Assembly: GCA_039933785.1 (NCBI GenBank)
Contig: JBDTNL010000039.1
Location: 1-34,732 of the forward strand
Reading direction: 5' to 3'
DNA: 34,732 nt
Source: JBDTNL01 sp039933785
GTDB taxonomy: Bacteria; Acidobacteriota; Thermoanaerobaculia; Multivoradales; JAGPDF01
Position numbers and translations under genes: made by a program. Under the pieces are notes generated by a model. It made no database searches. It was not told the origin of the DNA and saw nothing but the letters and a program-made list of their open reading frames with translations. Numbering within the stretch: the stretch's first letter is position 1; each line of letters begins with the position of its first letter. Below, piece by piece: positions 1 to 8,146 of this stretch.

Positions 1-2
1 AA

Positions 3-428
3 AAGGAAATCGGCGCGTTGCCGCAGTGGTTCGCCGACATGAACGGCTGGCCGGAAATGGTCGACACCATCGCCAAGGCTTGGGAGAGCCTGCCGCCCGA
101 AGATCGCGCCAAAGCCCCGATCATCGCCCCCGACTACGGCGTCGCCGGGGCGATCGACCTCCTGGGCAAGAAGCGCGGGCTACCCGGAGCGATCAGCACC
201 CACAACAACTACTGGATCTGGGGCCCAGGGAGCTACGACGGTTCCGTCGCCGTGGTCATCAGCAGTAACGAAGAACGCCTCAAGGCCGGTTTCGAATCCG
301 TCGAGCGCGCCGGCACCATCGAGTGCGGCTACTGCATGCCCTACGAAAACCACAAGCCCGTCTGGATCGTGCGCAAGGCGCGGCTGCCGGTGGCCGAGAT
401 CTGGGCGAAGTTCAAGAACTTCGACTGA
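3..428 (+). CDS. C-terminal end of a GT39-type membrane glycosyltransferase (5' truncated by window)
   Basis: The open frame runs in from the left edge (K-E-I-G-A before the first possible TTG at 18), so the true start lies outside the window. About 141 residues of the C-terminal soluble part are seen, including the stretch LPQWFADMNGW, a block reading APDYGVAGAIDLLG, and HNNYWIWGPG. These match, from memory of the family, the C-terminal periplasmic domain of bacterial ArnT/PMT-like (family 39) glycosyltransferases, which move a sugar from a polyprenyl-phosphate donor to lipid or protein on the periplasmic face. The catalytic Asp residues and membrane helices are N-terminal and not present here. 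No terminator with a T-run is visible after the TGA. Family call fairly sure, substrate unknown. Confidence 0.7.
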   Translation, partial: KEIGALPQWFADMNGWPEMVDTIAKAWESLPPEDRAKAPIIAPDYGVAGAIDLLGKKRGLPGAISTHNNYWIWGPGSYDGSVAVVISSNEERLKAGFESVERAGTIECGYCMPYENHKPVWIVRKARLPVAEIWAKFKNFD

Positions 429-555
429 GGGAGACACAGGCCCAAGCCGGGCCGCGCCAAAGACCCCCTCGCCAGGGGAGTCTGCAACAGTTGGGAACAG
501 GTGCTTGAGGCGGCCAAAAAAAAGTTGTCAGGCTTTCTCCTCAAAGTGCAGCGCC

Positions 556-585
556 TTGACGATCATCGGCGCGGTTGTCAAGAAT
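556..585 (+). promoter_or_regulatory. candidate sigma-70 promoter of the 87-aa peptide gene
   Basis: The -35 is TTGACG at 556-561 (5/6 to consensus). The -10 is AAGAAT at 580-585 (4/6), with an 18-nt spacer. A start near 592 would leave a leader of about 32 nt carrying the Shine-Dalgarno at 611-619. Assigned by eye only. Confidence 0.4.
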
Positions 586-610
586 CCTTCTCGCCGGACA
601 AACGACCGAC

Positions 611-619
611 AAGGAGAGG
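611..619 (+). promoter_or_regulatory. ribosome binding site that fixes the peptide start
   Basis: AAGGAGAGG lies 4 nt before the ATG at 624 (about 7 nt from its GGAG core). This strong Shine-Dalgarno supports the ATG at 624 over the earlier in-frame start at 501, which would add 41 residues of non-signal-like sequence. Confidence 0.7.
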
Positions 620-623
620 CCCG

Positions 624-887
624 ATGACGAGAATTGCGCGCAAGTCAGTGATCGTGGCGACGCTCGCCTTTGGTCTTGGACTGACCGGAGCCGTCAAGTC
701 AGACTATGGGTGCCTCATGCCCTTCATCCACCAGTACGCTACCAATGATTTCATCAATGACATCGGCTACTGCTCGGGCTGGGCCGCGACCGACTGCACG
801 GTGTGCTGGGACACCAGCGGCCAGGGCGGTACTTGCGCGGCAGGTGCTTGGGGTTGTCGTCCACACGTTAGGAATCGCGTGGACTAG
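624..887 (+). CDS. small exported six-cysteine peptide, unknown function
   Basis: 87 aa. I do not recognise the family. The N-terminus is a good Sec signal: basic MTRIARK, then hydrophobic SVIVATLAFGLGLTGA, with cleavage plausible around residues 23-26. The mature part is about 60 residues with six cysteines at 30, 50, 58, 61, 71 and 78, including a C-x2-C pair (58/61) and Gly-rich spacing, compatible with three disulfides after export. The gene has its own strong ribosome site and a possible promoter, and sits 48 nt before three tandem propeller-like genes on the same strand. It could be a secreted signalling or antagonistic peptide, a precursor processed by the neighbours, or a structural surface peptide. 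Sequence alone does not decide. Confidence 0.7.
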   Translation: MTRIARKSVIVATLAFGLGLTGAVKSDYGCLMPFIHQYATNDFINDIGYCSGWAATDCTVCWDTSGQGGTCAAGAWGCRPHVRNRVD

Positions 888-935
888 CGCCTAGGTGCGG
901 AAACAGCCGACAATTAGGGTTGATTGGGAACGTCG

Positions 936-2054
936 ATGAAATGGATTCTCGCTGTACTCATTCTGCTAGCGAGTCCGTCGCTGGCTCAGACCTCGCTAGG
1001 CAGCCTGGGTGTTTTCGAGGTCCAGCGTTCGAATCTGCCAGCAGTACTAGACAGCGCCTCTGATGTTCGGTTCGACGGGGCTCACGCTCTCGTGTTTACG
1101 GCTCGGGGGCTCGGTGCGGCGCGAGCTTCATACGATGGCCAGACCTTGGGTCCGGTGCAGAAACTGATGCCCGAAGGAGGCTCGGACGGTGTCTTGATGG
1201 CCGAACACTGTGGTCTGTCGATGGACTTTCTCGCGGTGGCGTCCCCGATAAACCAGTTGCTTTGGCAGTCGCGCAAAGATCCGACGGTTGCCGGCCAGCT
1301 CGGCGAATGGGGCGACCACGAGCATGCGCCGATAAGCTTTTTCGAAGACATCGATCTGCGAGGAGACCGGCTGGCTATTCTTGGCCTCATGCGATCCGCC
1401 AACGGAATGTCTCCCGACGGAGCGATCGCTTGGATCGGGAGACTTGGAGCGAAACACGTGGAATTGCGGCCGATCACATTTTCAACCGTGGGCAAGGGTG
1501 CCTCGCCGGAGAACCTGTGTGCATTCACGATGGTCGGCAAGATCCGATTCATGCCGGACGGTCGCCTGGTAGTTCTTCCGGGGGCCGAGCCTGGGGTCTT
1601 CGTGTACTCGGCCGACGGCAAGTTGGAGCAAACGCTGGACACGGCGGCACAGGGGCTTGATTTGCGATGCAACTTTGATGAAGCGACGCGGCTGCGTTTT
1701 GGCAGCGATGTTCGCGCGCGATTCGCGTACCTCAATCAATTCACCACCGTCGACGAAATCTTGCCGCTGGATCAGGGACCGGCCCTCATCTTGCGCACCG
1801 CGGGCCCCCTTGGCACGCGATGGGACCTCGTGGCCTTTGACCGAAGTGGCGCCACGCGGAAGGTTCGCTTGCCGATCACGTCGACCTCCGTCCAGATGCA
1901 CCTGCGCGGTGACGCCTGCGGTGATCGAGTGGTCTTGATCATGCGAGAGTTTCTGCCGGAGAGGATCCATCCATCGGAACTGATCGAGTACCGACTGGAG
2001 ACCAAGGTAGCCTCTCCGAAACTGACGCCAGCGCCAAGAGGCGAAGTGAATTGA
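936..2054 (+). CDS. exported propeller-like protein, tandem paralogue 1
   Basis: 372 aa from the ATG at 936. A TTG at 924 would add only four residues before the signal peptide. A Sec signal (MKWILAVLILLASPSLAQ) is followed by about 350 residues of short beta-rich repeats such as VRFDGAHALVFTA and KIRFMPDGRLVVLPG, typical of six-bladed beta-propeller (NHL/TolB-like) folds. The fold is inferred. The central block HAPISFFEDIDLRGD is shared unchanged with both neighbours. Two cysteines (NLCAFT, LRCNFDE) have counterparts in paralogues 2 and 3 and could form a disulfide; this copy has two more, in AEHCGLS and GDACGD. Its stop overlaps the start of the next gene. No catalytic motif was found; it may be a periplasmic or surface binding protein. 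Confidence 0.75.
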   Translation: MKWILAVLILLASPSLAQTSLGSLGVFEVQRSNLPAVLDSASDVRFDGAHALVFTARGLGAARASYDGQTLGPVQKLMPEGGSDGVLMAEHCGLSMDFLAVASPINQLLWQSRKDPTVAGQLGEWGDHEHAPISFFEDIDLRGDRLAILGLMRSANGMSPDGAIAWIGRLGAKHVELRPITFSTVGKGASPENLCAFTMVGKIRFMPDGRLVVLPGAEPGVFVYSADGKLEQTLDTAAQGLDLRCNFDEATRLRFGSDVRARFAYLNQFTTVDEILPLDQGPALILRTAGPLGTRWDLVAFDRSGATRKVRLPITSTSVQMHLRGDACGDRVVLIMREFLPERIHPSELIEYRLETKVASPKLTPAPRGEVN

Positions 2055-3166
2055 CGCGCATGACGGGAAGTTTGCGACTAGCTATTGCAGTGCTCGCGAC
2101 CATTGCCTCGAGCGCTAAGGGCGCGCCTGGCGATTTGAGACTTGTAGAGGTTCAGCGCGCGAGGCTACCCCAGCCGCTAGCCGACGGCTGCGATGTCCGT
2201 TTCGATGGCCCGAATGCCCTCGTGTTTTCGGCTCGAGGTCTGGGCGTGGCCCGCGTTTCGTACGAGGACCGCAAGCTGGGCACGGTGCAGAAGCTGATGT
2301 CGGAGGGCGGCTCCGACGGTGTGTTGTTGGCGGAGCATCTGGGTCTCTCTTTTGACTTCATCGCCGTAGCATCGCCGATCAACCAGCTGATTTGGCAGTC
2401 TCGGAAGGAACCGGCCATGGCTGGGCAGCTCGGTGAGTGGGGCGACCACGAGCACGCACCGATCAGCTTCTTCGAGGATATCGATCTGCGAGGAGACCGA
2501 TTGGCTATCCTGGGTCTCATGCGCGCTGCCCATGGGATGTCTCCCGACGGCGCGATCGCCTGGATTGGCAGACTTGGCTCCAGAGCGGTGCCGCTGCGGC
2601 CCATCGCATTTTCGGCCGCAGGCAAGGGCGCTGCTCCTGTCAACTCGTGTGCGGCAACCTCAGTAGGCAAGATTCGCTTCTTGTCCGATGGACGGCTGCT
2701 TGTGCTCCCCGGCGCAGAGCCCGGGATCTTCGTGTACTCGCTTGAAGGGAAGCTCCTGCAGACCTTTGATACAGCAGCGCTCGGTTTGGATCTGCATTGC
2801 GATTTCGACGAGGCGACACGCATGCGCTTTGGATCAGACGTTCGGGCGCGCCTCGACTATCTCAATCGATTCACCACCGTTGAAGAAGTCCTGCCGTTGG
2901 ATCGAGGGCCCGCTCTCATTCTTCGCTCGGCGGGCAGCTGGGGCACGCGCTGGCGTGTCGTACTTCTAGGAGAAGGCGGAGCCAACCACGAGATCCCGCT
3001 GCCGATCACCTCAAGTTCGCCCAACAGTCACCTGAGAGGCGACGTGCTGGGGAGCCGAATCGTCTTGCTCCAGAGCGAATGGGCGTCCGAAAGCGCTCCG
3101 AAGGCCGAGGTACTCGAATTCGGCCTCGAGGCGGAAGCGCCTCCTCCGAAGGCGCGGCATCGATAG
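2051..3166 (+). CDS. exported propeller-like protein, tandem paralogue 2
   Basis: 371 aa from TTG 2051, which overlaps the previous stop (TTGA) and has AAGAGG about 9 nt upstream. An ATG at 2060 is the alternative (368 aa); it keeps the signal peptide (SLRLAIAVLATIASSAKGAPG) but is poorly placed relative to that ribosome site. Over the core from KLMSEGGSDG to IGRLG it differs from paralogue 1 at only about 11 of some 94 positions by eye, so the pair arose by recent duplication. The N- and C-terminal thirds have diverged more. It keeps the invariant HAPISFFEDIDLRGD block and the two shared cysteines (NSCAAT, LHCDFDE). Translational coupling to paralogue 1 suggests the products are made together. 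Function unknown. Confidence 0.75.
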   Translation: MTRMTGSLRLAIAVLATIASSAKGAPGDLRLVEVQRARLPQPLADGCDVRFDGPNALVFSARGLGVARVSYEDRKLGTVQKLMSEGGSDGVLLAEHLGLSFDFIAVASPINQLIWQSRKEPAMAGQLGEWGDHEHAPISFFEDIDLRGDRLAILGLMRAAHGMSPDGAIAWIGRLGSRAVPLRPIAFSAAGKGAAPVNSCAATSVGKIRFLSDGRLLVLPGAEPGIFVYSLEGKLLQTFDTAALGLDLHCDFDEATRMRFGSDVRARLDYLNRFTTVEEVLPLDRGPALILRSAGSWGTRWRVVLLGEGGANHEIPLPITSSSPNSHLRGDVLGSRIVLLQSEWASESAPKAEVLEFGLEAEAPPPKARHR

Positions 3167-3175
3167 GTTGTCCCG

Positions 3176-4360
3176 ATGTCCGATGGCTCTTCGGACCGCG
3201 GCTTGGCAGGCACTCCCGGGCTCACAAGCGTATTGCGCCGGTGGGCGTTGTTGAGTGTGGTCGCGAGCCTGCTTGGCTTGGATGCTCAGGCATGGGCGGT
3301 TGGCCCGGCTCTAGTGGAGGTCGACCGCATGGCCCTGCCTGGTCCCTTGGCCCGAAGTCAGGACGTACGCTTCGACGGTAGCTCGGCCCTTGTCCTCGCG
3401 GTCGGAGGATTCGGCGCGGCAAGAGTTTCCTATCGTGCGGGCAAACTCGGGCCGCCGCACAAGTTGGTGCCGGAGGGCGGCTCGGACGGTGTCGTGCTCG
3501 CTAGTCACATTTCCGCTTCGCCGAACTTCCTGGTCGTGTCGTCCTCGATGAGCCAACTCCTCTGGCAGTCGCGCAAGAAACCCGTTGTCGCCGGTCAACT
3601 CGGCACCTGGGGTGACCCCGATCATGCGCCGATCAGCTTCTTTGAAGACATCGATCTGCGCGGCGACCAGTTGGCGATCCTGGGCTTGATGCGCTCCGAC
3701 ACGACAATGTCGCCCAATGGAGCGATCGCCTGGGTCGGGACGCTGGGGAAGGTTGGCCCAGGAGGCGTGGCTCTTCGACCGATCGCGTTTTCGTCGGCTG
3801 GGAAAGGAGCGGCTCCATCGGCCAATTGTTCGATCTCCGCCGTGGGAAAAGTCCGCTTTCTCTCCGACGGGAGACTGCTCGTTATTCCGGGAGCTGAACC
3901 CGGAATCCTTTTCTATTCGGCCGACGGAAGGCTACAGAGCACGATGAACACTCGCCAGATGGGTCTCGACTTGACTTGCGACTTCGATATGGCGACGCGA
4001 CTTCTGTTCGCTAGCGACGTGCTGGCGCGGCTTGCCTATCTGAATCGATTCACCACGGTCGATGAGGTACTGCCCCTCGCTTCCGGCCCGGCGCTCATCC
4101 TTCGAACGGCAGGGAAGGGGAGGACCACCTGGAAGATGATCATCCTCGGCGCGGACAGGGCGAATGAGGGATTTCCACTGCCGATCGACTCCACTTCGGT
4201 GAACGATCATCTGCGGGGCGATGTTCTCGGAGATCGTCTCGTCTTGATCCGGAACGAATGGATGCGCGAGGGCCCTCCCAATGCCGAGCTGATGGAGTAC
4301 CGGGTGCGACCGAACGCGGCCCTCCCGAAATCGCCCTCACCTAAGAACAGGTGGCACTGA
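3176..4360 (+). CDS. exported propeller-like protein, tandem paralogue 3
   Basis: 394 aa from the ATG at 3176, 9 nt after the previous stop. The N-terminus has a longer polar lead (MSDGSSDRGLAGTPGLTSV) before the hydrophobic signal segment ALLSVVASLLGLDAQAWA. This copy is the most diverged of the three, yet keeps HAPISFFEDIDLRGD, WQSRKKP, AYLNRFTTVDEVLP and two cysteines at equivalent places (NCSIS, LTCDFD). Its TGA is followed immediately by the ATG of the 1061-aa gene, indicating one operon. The beta-propeller fold is inferred from the repeated short strands; no enzyme motif was found. Confidence 0.75.
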   Translation: MSDGSSDRGLAGTPGLTSVLRRWALLSVVASLLGLDAQAWAVGPALVEVDRMALPGPLARSQDVRFDGSSALVLAVGGFGAARVSYRAGKLGPPHKLVPEGGSDGVVLASHISASPNFLVVSSSMSQLLWQSRKKPVVAGQLGTWGDPDHAPISFFEDIDLRGDQLAILGLMRSDTTMSPNGAIAWVGTLGKVGPGGVALRPIAFSSAGKGAAPSANCSISAVGKVRFLSDGRLLVIPGAEPGILFYSADGRLQSTMNTRQMGLDLTCDFDMATRLLFASDVLARLAYLNRFTTVDEVLPLASGPALILRTAGKGRTTWKMIILGADRANEGFPLPIDSTSVNDHLRGDVLGDRLVLIRNEWMREGPPNAELMEYRVRPNAALPKSPSPKNRWH

Positions 4361-7300
4361 ATGGGTAGGCGGCTCTTCTGGTTGCTCCTGTTGTTGGCGG
4401 CTTTGGCAGTTTCGCCGACCCCCGGCTCGGATCGGCCACCGGTGGTTTCTCTGGTGCCGCCGGCGAGACTGGTCGAGCTTCCCGGGTCAAGCCAGGCGGT
4501 GCTCGTATCCAGGGAAGATGGCGAATTCGACGCTCGCAATGTGCCGTTCTCGCTGAACGCGATTGACGAAGCCCAACTCGACCACCTCTGGGCTTGGTCC
4601 TCCACTTGCGCCGCGACCCGAGTGAGCCGCTTGGAGATCGCGGGCTTCCGCTGCGCATCGTCGGCTTCGGTGCTCGAGGCTCACGTGTCGTGGCCGGGGT
4701 CGCGCACCCGGCCGCCGCAGCCTGCGCCGCCCGGACGCATACTGGCGGCGTCGCGGGAGATGTGGGGCGATATCCCGGAGCCACTGCTTCCTGTGTTTGC
4801 GCTGAACTCCGATGGCGTTGTGAAGATCCCGCGAGCCGCCGGGAAGTCCATGCAGCTGCGCTTCTCCGGGCCGGGCTTGGCAAGCGACTGGACCTTTGTG
4901 AGCCCGACGGCGAAGCGAGTCGACCTCGTGCTCTCGCCCTCAGCCGCGCCGAAGATGCAAATCTTGGGACCGGATGGCAAGCCGGTCTCGCGGGCGCAGA
5001 TCATGCTCTCGATGGCGGCCCCACGCGGCGATGACTTTCGTGCGCTGTACGCGACCGCGGCGAAGTCGCGCGGCCTTGTCGAGCTCGCTCCCCTTCCTGC
5101 GTCGCAGTCGATCGTCCTGGTCGCCGCCGCGCAAGGGGCACTTCCTCGACGGGTGTCGACAACCGTAGAGCACCTCCCTGCCGTACTGCGGCTCGACGGC
5201 GGTTGCGTTCTGGTTGGTCAGGTTGTGGATATCGACGGAAGGCCGATTCCAGAAGCCCGGCTGCACGGTGAAGGCTTTGGCGGCGGAGGATCCGATCTCT
5301 TGCTGACCTCAGAAGCCTCGTCCGACGCCAAGGGAGCCTTTCGCCTGGGGCCGTTGCCGGTCGGGTCGATTGTCGTGTCGGTGGAGGCTAAGGGGTTGGG
5401 TCGCGAGAGCCTCAAGCAGAGCGCGAGCTCCTGTGTGGGCGAGTGGCCGATGGGGAAGCTGACGCTCGGGCCTGCCGTGCAATTGGCTGTGCGGGTGGTC
5501 GATCGCTCGGGCGCTCCGGTTCCGGGCGCCAGGGTTCAACCGGAGCGGGGCGAGGCGATCGAATCGGACCAACAAGGCAGAGCCGAGCTCAAGAATCTTC
5601 CTGCCGGAGCTGCGCTCAGCCTCGCGGTGAGTGCGGCGGGATTTCGTGCCTGGGAGAAGTCGATTCCTCCGCCGCTACCCAAGCTCGTGAGCGCGCGGCT
5701 GGAGCGCAGCGCCCGGGTGCGGGGTCGCTTGGTGGACAAGAACGGTACGCCGATCCCGGACGGCTCGGTGCGGGTGATCTCCGCGGCAGGGTTTCACGAC
5801 CAGCCGCTGCAGGGCGACGGCTCGTTCGAGATCGACCTCGAGCCGGGGCGTGAGTCGGAGCTGCGCTTTCGCGCCCCGTCGACTCTCGAAGCCATCCGCA
5901 AGGTGCCCGCGCTCGATCCGGGCAGAATGCTCGACCTTGGCGATGTCGTGCCTCCCGATGGCTGGTCGGTCAAGGGTTGCCTGGTGCGGACCGACACCGG
6001 CGAACCGATCGTCGGCGGCCACGCGTCGATGCCGCGCCCGAGCTCGAAGGGTGGGCCGATGGTCGCCTGGGCGTTCGGTGATGTCTCTTCCGCAACGAGC
6101 GGCCTAGACGGCTGCTTCGTGCTCTCGGGATTGATTGCCGGGCCGACCTCGATTCGCTTCGAGGCGATCGGCCTGGCGCCGGCGGATCTCGCCGTCGCTC
6201 CGCAGGATGGCAACGCGCCGCTGGACCTCGGAGAAGTTCAGCTCGGACCCGGGGCGACGATTCATGTGATCGGCAATGCTGAGCAGAGGGGATTGGCGCG
6301 CGCCGATTGGAAGGGCCGCTGGCGGGAAGCGGACATGATCACGGCGTCCTTCACCGACGGCGAAGCCTGGATCGAGCACGTGCCGGAGGGCACGTCGCGG
6401 GTGTCAGTCCTCGACGGTCAGAAGATCCTCTGCGAAGAGAGCGTCCAAGTTCCCGCTCTGGGCACGGTCGATGTCGACTGCGAGGCGAAGCGCTTGCGCG
6501 TGCACGGCACGGTCACGGTGGGGCGGCAGCCTTCCAGCGCTGGACTCCTCACTTGGCACACGCAGGCACAGAACGACACGCTGGTCTTCAACACCCGCTC
6601 GCCAGGCGGTGCCTCGAAGACGCAGATCTTCGGCGCCGGTCGTCCGCAGGTCGATGTTCCGGTCGATGCGACGGGCGCGTTCATATCCGAAGATCTGGCT
6701 CCGGGCTCCTGGCAAGTCCTATGGACCCCTGAAGGCGGAGGCTCGAGCGCCAGTCGCGCGGTGACTCTTCCCGAGGAGGGTGATGTCACCGTCACACTCG
6801 CGTTCTCGGCCAACGCTCTCGCGGGAACCGTCGTCGACAAGCAGGGCTCGCCGGTCGCCGACGCGCGGGTTGAGGATCTCGATAGCCATGCCAATGCGCG
6901 CAGTGGCGCCGACGGCTCGTTCACGTTGCTGGACCTCGCCCCAGGTAGGCGGCGAGTCAGGGCGAGCAAGGAAAGCGAGCGCTCCGCGATCGCCGCCGTC
7001 GACGTGCATCCAGATGAGCCGCCGGCGCCGATCGTGCTGGTGATCGATCGCAGCGGTCAAGATCGTGTCCACATTTCAGTGACGTCTGACGGTCAAGCCG
7101 CCGCCGGCGCCCTCGTGTTCGTGGAGATCCCTGGCCAGGGTTTGCGCATCGTGACCGCCGATGCGAGTGGCACCGCCGACCTCGATCTCACGCCGCCGCG
7201 GCCGCCCAACCTGCGCGCGGCCGCGGTTGTCGCAGGGCGTTGGGTCTTGGGCTCTTGGGTCGCGACCGACGCCGCGCTCGAGAGCGGTCTCAGTCTGCCG

Positions 7301-7546
7301 GCGATCCCAGGGGGAGGCCTGGAGGTGAAATTGGAATCCGGCCTACAGCGCCTCGAGATTGTTTCCGAAGCGGGCTGGAACTTGTCCGCGTTGCTCGACA
7401 GGCTGGGCGTGCCACCCGAAGCATCGCCCGGCTACCCCCTTCGGCTGGACGGGCTTCCCGCAGGTGCCTATACGATCCAAGCGGGCGAGTCCACGCGGTC
7501 GACGGCCGTGTCGGCGGGCGAGATTGCGCGACTCGTGCTGCCCTAG
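4361..7546 (+). CDS. large exported protein with multiple carboxypeptidase-regulatory-like domains
   Basis: 1061 aa, starting immediately after the stop of propeller 3. A signal peptide (FWLLLLLAALAVSPTPGS) leads into a beta-rich protein with no transmembrane segment and no TonB-receptor barrel. At least five carboxypeptidase-regulatory-like / Ig-like modules can be read from their hallmark of V-D-x-x-G-x-P-[IV]-x-x-A followed later by D-G-x-F-x-L and L-x-x-G. They start near residues 282, 373, 450, 536 and 818. Several cysteines look paired within modules (WSSTC...FRC near the N-terminus; KGC...DGC in module 4), consistent with an exported protein. Such domains usually act as binding or structural beta-sandwiches. 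It is probably the surface scaffold or partner of the three propeller proteins; that is inference from gene order. Confidence 0.8.
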   Translation: MGRRLFWLLLLLAALAVSPTPGSDRPPVVSLVPPARLVELPGSSQAVLVSREDGEFDARNVPFSLNAIDEAQLDHLWAWSSTCAATRVSRLEIAGFRCASSASVLEAHVSWPGSRTRPPQPAPPGRILAASREMWGDIPEPLLPVFALNSDGVVKIPRAAGKSMQLRFSGPGLASDWTFVSPTAKRVDLVLSPSAAPKMQILGPDGKPVSRAQIMLSMAAPRGDDFRALYATAAKSRGLVELAPLPASQSIVLVAAAQGALPRRVSTTVEHLPAVLRLDGGCVLVGQVVDIDGRPIPEARLHGEGFGGGGSDLLLTSEASSDAKGAFRLGPLPVGSIVVSVEAKGLGRESLKQSASSCVGEWPMGKLTLGPAVQLAVRVVDRSGAPVPGARVQPERGEAIESDQQGRAELKNLPAGAALSLAVSAAGFRAWEKSIPPPLPKLVSARLERSARVRGRLVDKNGTPIPDGSVRVISAAGFHDQPLQGDGSFEIDLEPGRESELRFRAPSTLEAIRKVPALDPGRMLDLGDVVPPDGWSVKGCLVRTDTGEPIVGGHASMPRPSSKGGPMVAWAFGDVSSATSGLDGCFVLSGLIAGPTSIRFEAIGLAPADLAVAPQDGNAPLDLGEVQLGPGATIHVIGNAEQRGLARADWKGRWREADMITASFTDGEAWIEHVPEGTSRVSVLDGQKILCEESVQVPALGTVDVDCEAKRLRVHGTVTVGRQPSSAGLLTWHTQAQNDTLVFNTRSPGGASKTQIFGAGRPQVDVPVDATGAFISEDLAPGSWQVLWTPEGGGSSASRAVTLPEEGDVTVTLAFSANALAGTVVDKQGSPVADARVEDLDSHANARSGADGSFTLLDLAPGRRRVRASKESERSAIAAVDVHPDEPPAPIVLVIDRSGQDRVHISVTSDGQAAAGALVFVEIPGQGLRIVTADASGTADLDLTPPRPPNLRAAAVVAGRWVLGSWVATDAALESGLSLPAIPGGGLEVKLESGLQRLEIVSEAGWNLSALLDRLGVPPEASPGYPLRLDGLPAGAYTIQAGESTRSTAVSAGEIARLVLP

Positions 7547-7629
7547 CAAGAAAGGGACGGGCATGTGACGGGTGAGCCCGGCCTCGGCGGATCTTCGTCG
7601 TAGATTCGGCGCAGATTGGAGGATCCACG

Positions 7630-8127
7630 ATGGCAGCGATGCACCCGCGACTCGCCCGAGTCACCCGTTGGTCTCAACCGGCGCTGAGAGCCTTGGCTTT
7701 GAGCCTCGTTCTTGTGGGCTGTGGCGGCGGATCCTCACCTACGGCGCCTCTGCCGCCTCCGATCGCCGACCCGAGCCTACCGAGCCTGGTCGTGACCAGC
7801 AGCCAACCGGCTGTCGGCGCTACCTTGCGGGCTGGCTCCACACAGCGCTTCGTGGTCAGCCTTCATTTCTCCGCCGGTCAATCGACCTCCCAGCCGGAGT
7901 TCCTAGTTGGCCATCTGAAGCAGCTTCGCCGTGGCGTGGTGATCGACGACCCGGGGGACTTTCACTTCTTCGTCTCGGGGCGCGAAGGCGATACGGAGGC
8001 CACGATCGAGCGCGATCTGCTCGCCAACGCCGATACCTGCCGTATCGCATGGGTCATGGCCGTGCGTGATGCGAACGGGCTGGTAGCGGTCAATGGACCG
8101 CTGCTGGTGTATTCCGTCGCGCCTTGA
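7630..8127 (+). CDS. small lipoprotein of unknown function
   Basis: 165 aa from the ATG at 7630, with GGAGG about 6 nt upstream. The hydrophobic stretch ALALSLVLVGC ends in a lipobox (L-V-G-C), followed by Gly/Ser and a Pro-rich linker (GGGSSPTAPLPPP), so a lipid-anchored envelope protein is likely. The mature domain of about 110 residues looks beta-rich (a segment reading STQRFVVSLHF; GDFHFFVSG) with a single further cysteine. I do not recognise the family. It lies 83 nt after the large carboxypeptidase-regulatory-like gene on the same strand and may belong to that locus. It converges on the solute-binding gene with a 19-nt gap and no obvious terminator. Confidence 0.7.
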   Translation: MAAMHPRLARVTRWSQPALRALALSLVLVGCGGGSSPTAPLPPPIADPSLPSLVVTSSQPAVGATLRAGSTQRFVVSLHFSAGQSTSQPEFLVGHLKQLRRGVVIDDPGDFHFFVSGREGDTEATIERDLLANADTCRIAWVMAVRDANGLVAVNGPLLVYSVAP

Positions 8128-8146
8128 ACCGCCCACTCGCCGGGCC

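Larger units (their letters stand above)
429..623. other. intergenic region before the secreted-peptide locus
   Basis: This 195-nt gap holds no supported gene. It contains a short GC hairpin (CCCCTCGCCAGGGG near 456) that could be the tail of the upstream transcript, an A-run near 518, and a candidate sigma-70 promoter described separately. The open frame that extends the peptide gene upstream to 501 shows no protein-like sequence. Confidence 0.4.
936..4360 (+). repeat. tandem triplication of a propeller-like gene
   Basis: Three consecutive genes on the same strand encode homologous proteins. DNA similarity is still visible, for example the shared ATCGATCTGCGAGGAGACCG near 1349 and 2481 and its near-copy near 3649. 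Copies 1 and 2 are closer to each other than either is to copy 3. Each unit is about 1.1-1.2 kb. Confidence 0.85.
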
